Origin: Oscillospiraceae bacterium
GTDB lineage: Bacteria > Bacillota > Clostridia > Oscillospirales > UBA929
Assembly (NCBI GenBank): GCA_009782475.1
Contig: WRIZ01000006.1
Coordinates: 1 to 64,000 of the forward strand
Direction: 5' to 3'
Length of the DNA stretch: 64,000 nucleotides
The notes below the pieces were generated by a model that was not told the origin of the DNA, did no database searches, and saw nothing but the letters and a program-made list of their open reading frames with translations. Shown in pieces: positions 1 through 7,390 of the stretch. Each line of letters starts with the position of its first letter. Position 1 is the stretch's first letter. The position numbers and the translations under genes were made by a program.

Positions 1-65
1 CCTCGTGCTCTGTAGTTTGACTGCTCTCGCAATCAAGTTTAGCACAACCTTAAAAACAACGCGAC

Positions 66-98
66 GGCACCCACGTTTCATCCCTCGTTGGTGCCTTT
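66..98 (+). terminator. Hairpin terminator at left edge
   Basis: A 10-bp stem with one mismatch (66-75 pairing with 86-95, GGCACC against GGTGCC at its base) is followed by TTT. It probably ends a gene lying left of the window. The short T run makes it a modest terminator. Confidence 0.5.
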
Positions 99-120
99 CG
101 CATGAAAGGAATGGTCATAC

Positions 121-417
121 ATGAGTAAAAAATACGAGAACTCCACCCGCGACGCTTTTCTTGCACACATTCAGAGCGTCGAAAACTACGAAAGCGACAA
201 AGACATGATCCTGAAAGCCTACCGGCTAGAGCGGCACGAAAGCACCCGCCGCCCTGTGAACCCGCTGGCCGTGGCCGGAGTGTCCGGCGTCGCCGCCGTG
301 CTGTGTACCGCCCTTGTCCTGGGCTATAACAGCGGCCACTTCATACCGGCATTGATCGGCGCGGGCGTTGTCGCCTTTGTGGGCTGTGTATTCGCGGCTA
401 TGGCGTGTTGTAAGTAG
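121..417 (+). CDS. Small two-helix membrane protein, unknown function
   Basis: 98 residues. The first 45 or so are charged and hydrophilic. Two hydrophobic segments follow (about residues 49-67 and 73-95), the second ending in a Cys-Cys-Lys terminus. A ribosome site AAAGGA lies about 10 bases before the ATG. The next small membrane gene starts three bases after the stop, so the two are probably co-transcribed up to the terminator at 737-774. I do not recognise the family. Its position just inside an apparent attachment site suggests cargo at the end of an integrated element, which is inference. Confidence 0.6.
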   Translation: MSKKYENSTRDAFLAHIQSVENYESDKDMILKAYRLERHESTRRPVNPLAVAGVSGVAAVLCTALVLGYNSGHFIPALIGAGVVAFVGCVFAAMACCK

Positions 418-419
418 CC

Positions 420-731
420 ATGAGCGAGTTTGATAAACAATGCGCCTTGATCTATGAGGCGACGCGCCGTGAAAAAATCCGCTGTATCTGTATTATGGCC
501 TGTGTCGTGATCGTGCTGGCCTCCGCGCTGGGTGCTATGTTCTACTGCATACCTCCGCCAATGATGGGCGGGACGTGTGAGCCTGTGACATACTCCCGCA
601 CGGACGCGGCGGGGACTACGACAACCACCATAACCAACGGCGGGCGCACCTTGATGATCGTGACTACCGCCGAAGGCAAGGTTATATCTACCAGCATCAC
701 GAGCGGGAGACGGCAAAGCAGGAATAAATGA
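420..731 (+). CDS. Small single-pass membrane protein, unknown function
   Basis: 103 residues: a short basic N-terminal part, one hydrophobic segment at about residues 22-43, then a Thr- and Gly-rich outer part with a TTTT tract and a basic C-terminus. It follows the preceding small membrane gene by two bases and is followed directly by a strong terminator. The topology suggests a short cytoplasmic head and an external tail. No family is recognised. Both genes probably belong to the mobile element that ends at the tRNA fragment near 910-954. Confidence 0.55.
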   Translation: MSEFDKQCALIYEATRREKIRCICIMACVVIVLASALGAMFYCIPPPMMGGTCEPVTYSRTDAAGTTTTTITNGGRTLMIVTTAEGKVISTSITSGRRQSRNK

Positions 732-736
732 GCAGG

Positions 737-774
737 GAACGAGCGGGCGGGCATTGTCCCGCTCGTTCTATTTT
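737..774 (+). terminator. Rho-independent terminator
   Basis: A perfect 11-bp stem (737-747 with 758-768, GAACGAGCGGG and its complement) with a 10-base loop, followed by TATTTT. It closes the two-gene unit 121-731. Confidence 0.85.
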
Positions 775-814
775 GGTTACTATTTGGTTACTATCGATAC
801 GAAACAGTAACCAA
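772..814. repeat. 11-bp tandem repeat plus inverted copy, possible integrase arm sites
   Basis: TTTGGTTACTA occurs twice in perfect tandem (772-782 and 783-793). A partial inverted copy CAGTAACCAA lies at 805-814. The array sits between the terminator and the tRNA fragment at 910-954. Short repeats of this kind near an attachment core are typical binding sites for tyrosine integrases or excisionases; that role is inferred from position. Between 815 and 909 I see nothing else. Confidence 0.55.
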
Positions 815-909
815 TTTTACGAGCGGATACAAAAAGCCAATCTCCAAAACTGCTTGATTATCAATGCTTACAGCAAACCACAAAACGCTACAAAAGGCGT
901 TATTCATAA

Positions 910-954
910 CTCTGACTCTAGAGGCCGTGGGTTCGAATCCCGCCGGGCGTACCA
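910..954 (+). other. 3' fragment of tRNA-Gln(CTG), candidate attachment site
   Basis: Reading from 910: anticodon loop CTCTGAC with anticodon CTG, the 3' anticodon strand TCTAG, a 5-base variable loop, a T arm (GTGGG, TTCGAAT, CCCGC region), the 7-base acceptor strand CGGGCGT, discriminator A and encoded CCA at 952-954. The five bases before the loop (CATAA) cannot pair with TCTAG, and no D arm or 5' acceptor strand precedes it, so this is not a functional tRNA. A 3' tRNA copy starting at the anticodon loop is the usual footprint of a tyrosine-integrase element. The intact tRNA-Gln would be at the far end of the element, left of the window. Confidence 0.75.
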
Positions 955-962
955 ACTGCTCC

Positions 963-991
963 ATAGGCGAACTCTTAACGGGTTCGCCTAT
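963..991 (+). terminator. Perfect 10-bp hairpin after the tRNA fragment
   Basis: ATAGGCGAAC (963-972) pairs perfectly with GTTCGCCTAT (982-991) across a 9-base loop. It lies 8 bases after the CCA end and is probably the native terminator of the tRNA-Gln gene, although the following T run is weak. The stretch 992-1087 holds nothing else that I can identify. Confidence 0.5.
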
Positions 992-1087
992 CGGTATGTT
1001 TATGGCATTTTTGCTGGCATTGCAGAAGACTTCTATGCGGGCATCGTCACCGCCGTACAGGGGCATTTGTACGCAGCCCGCTCGGCA

Positions 1088-1117
1088 TTGACAAAGCGGA
1101 AAAAGCAATGATATAAT
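1088..1117 (+). promoter_or_regulatory. Sigma-A-type promoter for the HD-GYP/flavodiiron operon
   Basis: TTGACA at 1088-1093, 18-base spacer, TATAAT at 1112-1117. Transcription would begin near 1124, which rules out the upstream in-frame ATG at 1116 and supports the start at 1155. Confidence 0.8.
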
Positions 1118-1154
1118 GCTGGTACTGACTCTTTACGGGAATAGAGGTGCTTTG

Positions 1155-2390
1155 ATGAAAATCGCTATGGACAAACTTTGCATGGTCTTTTCCCGCGCGT
1201 TTGACATGATCGAACATGAGCAGCTGGGCGCGAGCGAAAACCACAGTATGCGGGTCGCCCTTCTGTGTATCGCCATGGGGCGGCGGCTCGGGTATGACGA
1301 CGACACCATATCGGCGATCACCGTATGCGGGATGTTCCATGACAGCGCGTTAACCGAGTATCACCTCTCCCAAACAGAGGGCGAACAGCAGGAGCAGAAT
1401 ATGATCCTTCACTGCGAAAAAGGGCAGGATCATGTGTCTTGGCTTCCGTTTAAGGCGGACATTGAGAAGCTCGTATTGTATCACCATGAGCGGGGCGACG
1501 GGCAAGGCCCGTTCGGCAAAACAGAAAACGAGATACCGCTGGAGGCGGCGCTGATCGCCGCGGCGGACGCGGTTGACGCGACCTATCATTTGCAGCGTGT
1601 TCAGCCCGGCAGGCTGCCGGCTTTGCGTGAAAAGATCGCCTCCCGTGCCGAGACGTACTCCACCCGCGCGGCGATCGATGTTTTGATTGACGTGCTGGAT
1701 GAAGACCTGCTTGAAAAGATGCGTGACGAGAATGTAAAGCAAAACTTAGAGCGTGAGCTGCCTCCTTGGGAAGTGGACATTGCCGACCCCAGAATCATCC
1801 GCGTAAGCGAGTTTATCACGCGGGTCATCGACTACAAGTCGGAGTTCACCCATATGCACACCAGCCAAATCGCCAACCGGGCATGGGTCATGGCCGAGCA
1901 TTACGGTTATGGGCCGGCCGAACGCAACGCGCTCTTTCTCGCGGCGTCTCTGCACGATATTGGGAAAATAGGGACGCCTACGGCAATTTTGGAAAAACCG
2001 GGCAAGCTCGATGATGAAGAGTTTGCGGTTATAAAGGATCATGTGAAGAACACACTGGACTGGCTCGATGAAATGCCTGACTTTAAACAGGTCAAAAACT
2101 GGGCGGCCAACCATCACGAAAAACTGGACGGGCGGGGGTATTCCCGCGGGCTGAACGGGGAAGAGCTGGATTTCAATTCGCGCCTGATGACCTGTATCGA
2201 TATTTATCAGGCCGTTTGCGAGACCCGGCCGTATCACGGAGCCAGGTCGCACGAGGAAACCATGCCCATTCTGTACGATATGGCTTCCAAAGGCTATATA
2301 GACAGTAAGATCGTGGAGGATATTGACGCCGTTATGGCGAAATATTCGCTGAGGGAAGTCCCTTCCCCGAACATTCAAGGAGGAACCTGA
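1155..2390 (+). CDS. Tandem HD / HD-GYP phosphodiesterase-like protein
   Basis: 411 residues without signal peptide or membrane segment. A first HD-type domain fills about residues 25-160 (HD at 62-63, a later HHE motif). The second has HDIGK (H267, D268) and HHE with DGRGY (H320, E322, D325-Y329), the pattern of HD-GYP cyclic-di-GMP phosphodiesterases. There is no receiver or sensory domain, so the first HD half may be regulatory. The start at 1155 is chosen for GAGGTG just upstream and because it lies after the promoter at 1088-1117. The stop overlaps the ATG of the flavodiiron gene by one base, so translation is coupled. Activity on cyclic di-GMP is inferred; related HD proteins cleave other nucleotides. 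Confidence 0.85.
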   Translation: MKIAMDKLCMVFSRAFDMIEHEQLGASENHSMRVALLCIAMGRRLGYDDDTISAITVCGMFHDSALTEYHLSQTEGEQQEQNMILHCEKGQDHVSWLPFKADIEKLVLYHHERGDGQGPFGKTENEIPLEAALIAAADAVDATYHLQRVQPGRLPALREKIASRAETYSTRAAIDVLIDVLDEDLLEKMRDENVKQNLERELPPWEVDIADPRIIRVSEFITRVIDYKSEFTHMHTSQIANRAWVMAEHYGYGPAERNALFLAASLHDIGKIGTPTAILEKPGKLDDEEFAVIKDHVKNTLDWLDEMPDFKQVKNWAANHHEKLDGRGYSRGLNGEELDFNSRLMTCIDIYQAVCETRPYHGARSHEETMPILYDMASKGYIDSKIVEDIDAVMAKYSLREVPSPNIQGGT

Positions 2391-4243
2391 TGTACTGCAT
2401 ACAAAACGTTACGGATGATTGCATTTGGGTGGGCGCGAACGACAGGCGTTTGGCCATGTTTGAAGGTATCTATTCCGTCCCGAAAGGCGTTTCGTATAAC
2501 GCCTACCTCTTGCTGGATGAAAAAACGGTATTGTTTGATACGGTGGACAAAGCCGTCGCGCATCGGTTTATCGAAAACGTCGTCCACGCGCTGGACGGAA
2601 GAAAACTGGATTACCTGATCATACAGCACATGGAACCCGACCATTCCGCCGGGATTTGCGGCCTGCTCGCCCGATACCCGGAGCTGACGGTCGTGTGCAA
2701 CGAGAAAACGCTGGGATTCATCCAACAGTTCTATGCGTTGGAGATCGGTTCGCGGGTGCGGATCGTCGGCGAAGGCGGCACATTGAACACCGGCAAACAC
2801 ACCCTTCACTTTATCATGGCGCCGATGGTTCACTGGCCTGAGGTCATGGTCACCTATGACGCCGCCGATAAAATCCTGTTTTCCGCCGATGCTTTCGGCT
2901 GTTTCGGAGCCCTTAACGGCGCGCTGTTCGCCGACGAAGTCGATTTTACAAGGGACTACATGGATGAAGCGCGGCGGTATTACACCAACATCGCCGGCAA
3001 ATATGGCACACAGGTCGAAACACTGCTCAGTAAAGCAGCCTCCCTTGACATCCAAATGATTTGCCCCCTCCACGGTTTCGTTTGGCGGCGGGACATTCAA
3101 TCCATCCTCTCCAAATACCGTCTTTGGAGCGGCTACGAGCCGGAGGAGAAAGGCGTGATGATCGCCTACGCCTCTGTGTACGGGAACACGGAAAACACAG
3201 CGGAAATCCTGGCGGTCAACCTGCGCGGCAGGGGTATCAAAACAGAAATGTTCGATGTTTCCGTGACCCCCGCGTCGGAAATCGTCGCGGCGGCCTTCAA
3301 GTGGAGCCATTTGGTGTTCGCCTCCACAACCTATAACGCGGGTGTTTTCGTGGCGATGGAAGCCCTCCTCAGCGATCTGACCGCCCACAACATTCAAAAC
3401 CGCACCGCCGCCATCATCGAAAACGGCACTTGGGCACCAACCAGCGGCGGTTTGATCCGTGAAAAGCTGGAACAATGCAGCAACATGACCATTCTCAACC
3501 AAACGGTCAGCATACAATCGTCTTTGAAAAAGGAGCAGCTTGCCGAATTAAACAGTATGGCCGAAGCCATTGCCGCAACGCTGCCCGTTCAAGCGATCAA
3601 AGCGGCGCAGCCCGCCGCCGCCGCCGCGCCGGAAACGGCCGATCCGAACACCATGTTCAAGCTCTCCTACGGGTTATTCGTCCTGACCGCCAAAGACGGC
3701 GATAAGGATAACGGCTGCATCATCAACACAGCCGCTCAGATCACCCAAAACCCGCTCCGCATATCGATCGCCGTGAACAAGGTCAACTATACCCACGACA
3801 TGATCGTGAAAACAGGGGCATTCAACGTCTCCATATTGACCCAAAACGCGCCGTTTGCCGTCTTTGAGCAGTTCGGTTTTTCGAGCGGCAGGGAGGGCGA
3901 TAAGTTCGGCGGGGCAGCCGCCGGCCGGACAGCCAACGGCATACGGTATCTGCCCGAATACACCAACGGCGTCATTTCGGGTAAGGTCGCCGAATCCTTC
4001 GATTACGGCACCCATACCCTTTTTATCGCCGAGGTGGCGCAGGCGTTTGTGCTGTCCAATGAACCGAGCGCGACCTATCAATATTATTTTGACAACATCA
4101 AACCCAAGCCGCAAAAACCAAAAGAGCGGAAAGAAGGGTATGTCTGCAAAATATGCGGGTATGTTTACGAAGGCGGAACACTGCCGGAGGACTATATCTG
4201 CCCGCTTTGCAAGCACGGCGCGGCTGATTTCGAGAAACTGTAA
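2390..4243 (+). CDS. Flavodiiron protein fused to flavin reductase and rubredoxin
   Basis: 617 residues in three parts. Residues 1-250 are the metallo-beta-lactamase-like diiron domain with H80-x-E82-x-D84-H85, further ligand His in APMVHWPE, Asp in FSADAF and His in PLHGFVW. About 255-400 is a flavodoxin domain that binds FMN (SVYGNTENTAE). About 420-560 is a flavin-reductase-like FMN barrel, and 570-617 a rubredoxin with two Cys-x-x-Cys-Gly/Lys knuckles (CKICGY, CPLCKH). Such proteins reduce oxygen to water or NO to N2O in the cytoplasm. Here the electron donor modules are built in. A short Ala-Pro linker (about 402-412) joins the flavodoxin and reductase parts. It is coupled to the HD-GYP gene and followed 22 bases later by superoxide reductase, forming an oxygen-defence operon. 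Confidence 0.93.
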   Translation: MYCIQNVTDDCIWVGANDRRLAMFEGIYSVPKGVSYNAYLLLDEKTVLFDTVDKAVAHRFIENVVHALDGRKLDYLIIQHMEPDHSAGICGLLARYPELTVVCNEKTLGFIQQFYALEIGSRVRIVGEGGTLNTGKHTLHFIMAPMVHWPEVMVTYDAADKILFSADAFGCFGALNGALFADEVDFTRDYMDEARRYYTNIAGKYGTQVETLLSKAASLDIQMICPLHGFVWRRDIQSILSKYRLWSGYEPEEKGVMIAYASVYGNTENTAEILAVNLRGRGIKTEMFDVSVTPASEIVAAAFKWSHLVFASTTYNAGVFVAMEALLSDLTAHNIQNRTAAIIENGTWAPTSGGLIREKLEQCSNMTILNQTVSIQSSLKKEQLAELNSMAEAIAATLPVQAIKAAQPAAAAAPETADPNTMFKLSYGLFVLTAKDGDKDNGCIINTAAQITQNPLRISIAVNKVNYTHDMIVKTGAFNVSILTQNAPFAVFEQFGFSSGREGDKFGGAAAGRTANGIRYLPEYTNGVISGKVAESFDYGTHTLFIAEVAQAFVLSNEPSATYQYYFDNIKPKPQKPKERKEGYVCKICGYVYEGGTLPEDYICPLCKHGAADFEKL

Positions 4244-4265
4244 ATAACAGAAGGGAGAACTAGGT

Positions 4266-4649
4266 ATGAAAGGGAGCCAAACATTTTTCATCTGCAAGCA
4301 TTGCCGTAATCTGATCGGGTTTATCGACAGCAAGGGGGTGCCGCTGATGTGCTGCGGCGAGAAGATGACCGAACTGATCCCCAATACGGCGGAAGCGAGC
4401 GCGGAGAAACATTTGCCCGACATAACAATTTCGGGCGGCAGCGTCACCGTTCAAATCGGCAGCGTCCCGCACCCGATGGAGGAAGCGCATAACATATCGT
4501 TTGTCTATGTGGAAACCGAACAGGGAGGCCAGCGCAAGTGCTTAACGGCCGGCGCGGAGCCGAAGGTTGAGTTTTGCCTTGTCAGCGATAAGCCGGTCGC
4601 TGTGTATGCGTATTGCAATCAGCATGGCTTGTGGAAAAAAGAAGTATAA
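4266..4649 (+). CDS. dfx: Desulfoferrodoxin, two-iron superoxide reductase
   Basis: 127 residues. The N-terminal desulforedoxin-like site has C10, C13, C29 and C30. The catalytic iron site shows E47-K48-H49, then PHPMEEAH (two His) and the CNQHGLW motif near the C-terminus (Cys and His ligands). The protein reduces superoxide to peroxide without making oxygen, normally with electrons from rubredoxin. It follows the flavodiiron-rubredoxin fusion by 22 bases behind AGAAGGGAGAA, so superoxide and oxygen are handled by one operon and the fused rubredoxin is a plausible donor. A weak hairpin at 4660-4676 may end the operon. Confidence 0.95.
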   Translation: MKGSQTFFICKHCRNLIGFIDSKGVPLMCCGEKMTELIPNTAEASAEKHLPDITISGGSVTVQIGSVPHPMEEAHNISFVYVETEQGGQRKCLTAGAEPKVEFCLVSDKPVAVYAYCNQHGLWKKEV

Positions 4650-4688
4650 CATCGGTTCTCCGCCCAACACAGGCGGGGTTGTTGGAAC

Positions 4689-4717
4689 TTGACACGACCG
4701 GCGTTATACCGTATAAT
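4689..4717 (+). promoter_or_regulatory. Consensus sigma-A promoter of the GH11 gene
   Basis: TTGACA (4689-4694), exactly 17 bases, TATAAT (4712-4717): both hexamers match consensus fully. The start codon is at 4773, giving a leader of roughly 50 bases. Confidence 0.9.
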
Positions 4718-4772
4718 CAAAACGACGCCTGTGTTCCATAAGGTGTGAAGGATCGATAAGGAGAGGTTACCC

Positions 4773-5765
4773 ATGCGAAAAAAAACGTGCCTGTTTCTCG
4801 CCGCGCTGTTTGTCTTCCTGTTGGCGTTTCCCGCTTTGGCCAATGAAGCCCCCCTGGTTTTCACGGATAACAAGCGGGGGGAGCAAGACGATTTTGACTA
4901 CGAACTTTGGCTGGAAAACCGGGATCATACCTCTTCGATGACGCTCAACGGGAACGGCCGGTTTGACTGCGTATGGGAAGGAACGCTGCTAACCCTCTTC
5001 CGCATGGGCAAGAGGCTGGGCAGCAAACAGCATTTTTCCGAATACGGGGACATCATTTTGGAATACGGCGCCGATCATACCATCATCAAAGGGGATGTAT
5101 CCTACCTCACGGTATATGGCTGGACGCAAAACCCCCTGATCGAGTATTACATCGTGGAAAACCACGGCAGCTACAGACCCGGCAAAGTCCATGAAGGGAC
5201 TATTCAGGTGGACGGCGCAACCTATGAAGTGTATACCGCTATCCGCGACGAAAAACCCTCGATCGAGGGGACGAAAACGTTCTTGCAAATTTTCAGTATC
5301 CGCGCGGACAAAAGAACCGAAGGGACGATCAATGTGTCCGAACATTTTAAGGCGTGGGAGGAACTCGGGCTGGATATGGGCGGCACGCTGTATGAAGTGC
5401 AGCTTTGCATAGAAGCGTATGGCAGAAGCGGCAAGGGGTATGCCAGTGTATACAGCCATCGGCTCACCATCGGCGATACCGTGATCGGCGAACTGTCTGA
5501 TAAACCCGAAACGCCGTTTGAACCAGTATTTCCCGATTCCGGCTCATTTGCCCCGCCGCCGTCTCCTTCGCCGGAGGCAAGCCCCAGCCCCAGTTCTGAA
5601 GCAAGCCCCTCGCCTGACGCGACGCCGGCAGAAGCATCACCATCAACAGGGGACGATGATTCGGAGGGCGGCGGCAACAAAACCGTGATCCTCATTGCCG
5701 TCATCGCCGTTGTGCTTCTTGCGGTGGTGGTTGTCGCCATCAAGGTGAGATCGGGGAAAAAGTAA
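4773..5765 (+). CDS. Membrane-anchored GH11 endo-xylanase
   Basis: 330 residues. A signal peptide (cleavage after about residue 23, ALA-NEA) leads into a GH11 jelly roll at about 30-235. The nucleophile is E124 in PLIEYYIVE and the acid/base is E214 in CIEAYGRSGKG, both in family motifs. A Pro-Ser-rich linker (about 250-295) follows, then a C-terminal hydrophobic helix (about 303-324) and a basic tail. The layout places a xylanase outside the cell, tethered to the membrane. Most GH11 enzymes are free or carry binding modules, so a membrane anchor is unusual. It has its own consensus promoter and converges on the FGGY kinase with one base between stops. Confidence 0.9.
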   Translation: MRKKTCLFLAALFVFLLAFPALANEAPLVFTDNKRGEQDDFDYELWLENRDHTSSMTLNGNGRFDCVWEGTLLTLFRMGKRLGSKQHFSEYGDIILEYGADHTIIKGDVSYLTVYGWTQNPLIEYYIVENHGSYRPGKVHEGTIQVDGATYEVYTAIRDEKPSIEGTKTFLQIFSIRADKRTEGTINVSEHFKAWEELGLDMGGTLYEVQLCIEAYGRSGKGYASVYSHRLTIGDTVIGELSDKPETPFEPVFPDSGSFAPPPSPSPEASPSPSSEASPSPDATPAEASPSTGDDDSEGGGNKTVILIAVIAVVLLAVVVVAIKVRSGKK

Positions 5766-5766
5766 C

Positions 5767-7314
5767 CTAACCGTTCAAATGCTCAACGGCGGCTCGTTCA
5801 ATGGCCAATCCTTCCTTATATCGTTCGATATAGACCGCGAACCCTTCGGCGTCACGCTTGTCGGGGTTCGCGGTTTTCTCTGCCTTTCCCGCGAAAACCA
5901 CGTCGGACAAAAAGGCCTCCAGCGTTCCGCCCGGTCTGCCGCGTTCCATATACGCCGCGAGGAGAGCCATCCCCCACGCGCCGCCCTCGCCCGCCGTCTC
6001 TAAAACAGATACGGGGATGCCCAAAGCCGCCGCCATCAGCCGCTGTCCCGCGTTTTCGGCCTTGAAAAGGCCGCCGTGGCCTGTCAGGCGGTCGATTTGA
6101 ACCTCTTCCCGCCCGGTCAGGGTCTCCAGCCCGATTTTCATGGGGATCATCGCTGAAAACAACTGGGCGCGCATAAAGTTGGCGATGGACAAGCGGCTGT
6201 CCGGCAATCTGGTGAAGAGCGGGCGACCCTCGCTGAAGCCCGTTAGGTGTTCGCCGGAGAGATAGTTATAGGAAAGGAGGCCGCCGCAATCGGGGTCGCC
6301 TTCCAACGCTTTCTGATACAGCGCGTCGTACAGTTCCGGCTTTGCCGCCTCCGCGCCCATCAGGCCGAGGGTTTGGGAGAACAAGCTGACCCAGGCGTCC
6401 AAGTCGGGGGTTCCGTTGGCTCCGTGAACCATGGCAATAGGCCGCCCGGCGGGGGAGGACGCGATGTCGATCTCTTTATACTGTTTGGAGAGAGGTTTTT
6501 CAAGGTTGAGAACGGCAAAGACCGACGTCCCCGCCGAGATGTTCCCGGTGCGTTCGCCAATGCTGTTGGTTGCCGCCATGCCTGTTCCGGCGTCGCCCTC
6601 CGGCGGGCAAAGCGGCACGCCGGGCAACAGACGCCCCGAAGGGTCAAGCAATTCGGCTCCCTCGGCGGTCAGGTATCCGGCGTTCTCCCCGGCGTTCAGG
6701 ATTTCGGGTAAAATTTTAACGATATTGATCCCGGTCATTTCTTCAAAACGCCCTGCCATCACAGCGTCATAGGCTTTGCCGTCCAACGGCAGCATCCCCG
6801 ACGCTTCGCATATCCCGGCGGCCTTCCGCCCCGTCAGTTTCCAATGCACATAGCCCGCCAGCGTTGTGAGGAAGCTGATGTCGTTGGTATGCGGTTCTTG
6901 ATTGAGCAAGGCCTGATAGAGATGGGCGATGCTCCATCGCTGCGGGATGCGGAACCCAAACTCGTTCGAGAGCGTTTCGGCCGCTTCCCCTGTGGTGGTA
7001 TTGCGCCAAGTGCGGAAGGGGGTGAGTTGTTTTCCGATCATATCAAACGCTAGATAGCCGTGCATCATCCCTGAGATGCCGAGTCCGTCGAGTTCGACCA
7101 GCACTTTGCCCGTTTTGTTTTCATAGTCCGCCGCCATTTGTGTGTAAGCGTCCTGAATGCCCGACCAAGCGTCGTCCAGGCTGTATGTCCAAAAACCGTT
7201 TTCAAAACGGTTTTCCCATGAATGCGCGCCCGACGCAAACGGGGCGCAGGTTTCGTCGATCAGCACCGCCTTGATGCGGGTGGAACCCAACTCGATCCCT
7301 AGAATTTTCTTCAT
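5767..7314 (-). CDS. FGGY-family pentulose kinase
   Basis: 515 residues. The N-terminal ATPase-fold motif [13 protein letters not shown], the MHGY segment near residue 95, [13 protein letters not shown] and [19 protein letters not shown] place it in the FGGY kinase family (xylulokinase/ribulokinase type). It should phosphorylate a pentulose released from xylan or arabinan. The exact sugar cannot be fixed from sequence; L-ribulose or D-xylulose fit the arabinofuranosidase neighbours. Two ATGs lie at 7320 and 7314; GGAGG is only 2 bases from the first and 8 from the second, so I use 7314. It is divergent from the GH51 gene with overlapping promoters. Confidence 0.85.
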   Translation of the reverse strand: MKKILGIELGSTRIKAVLIDETCAPFASGAHSWENRFENGFWTYSLDDAWSGIQDAYTQMAADYENKTGKVLVELDGLGISGMMHGYLAFDMIGKQLTPFRTWRNTTTGEAAETLSNEFGFRIPQRWSIAHLYQALLNQEPHTNDISFLTTLAGYVHWKLTGRKAAGICEASGMLPLDGKAYDAVMAGRFEEMTGINIVKILPEILNAGENAGYLTAEGAELLDPSGRLLPGVPLCPPEGDAGTGMAATNSIGERTGNISAGTSVFAVLNLEKPLSKQYKEIDIASSPAGRPIAMVHGANGTPDLDAWVSLFSQTLGLMGAEAAKPELYDALYQKALEGDPDCGGLLSYNYLSGEHLTGFSEGRPLFTRLPDSRLSIANFMRAQLFSAMIPMKIGLETLTGREEVQIDRLTGHGGLFKAENAGQRLMAAALGIPVSVLETAGEGGAWGMALLAAYMERGRPGGTLEAFLSDVVFAGKAEKTANPDKRDAEGFAVYIERYKEGLAIERAAVEHLNG

Positions 7315-7319
7315 TTCCA

Positions 7320-7348
7320 TTGCCTCCGTCTGTCTTTTGGTATATTAT
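7320..7348 (+). promoter_or_regulatory. Promoter of the GH51-GH127-GH5 operon
   Basis: TTGCCT (7320-7325), 17 bases, TATTAT (7343-7348), about 40 bases before the GH51 start. It shares its -10 region with the divergent kinase promoter, so the two may exclude one another or share a regulator. I see no clear operator palindrome. Confidence 0.55.
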
Positions 7349-7372
7349 AGACCCAATTACGAAAAATGGCAA
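7344..7372 (-). promoter_or_regulatory. Promoter of the FGGY kinase
   Basis: On the minus strand TTGCCA (7367-7372), 17 bases, TATAAT (7344-7349). The -10 overlaps the -10 of the opposite promoter at 7320-7348. Confidence 0.75.
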
Positions 7373-7390
7373 GGCGAAAGGATGGGAAAG

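Noticed and set aside
728-1111. Open frames on both strands across the tRNA fragment
   Set aside because: They cross a terminator, repeats and a tRNA 3' end and have no ribosome site or recognisable content.
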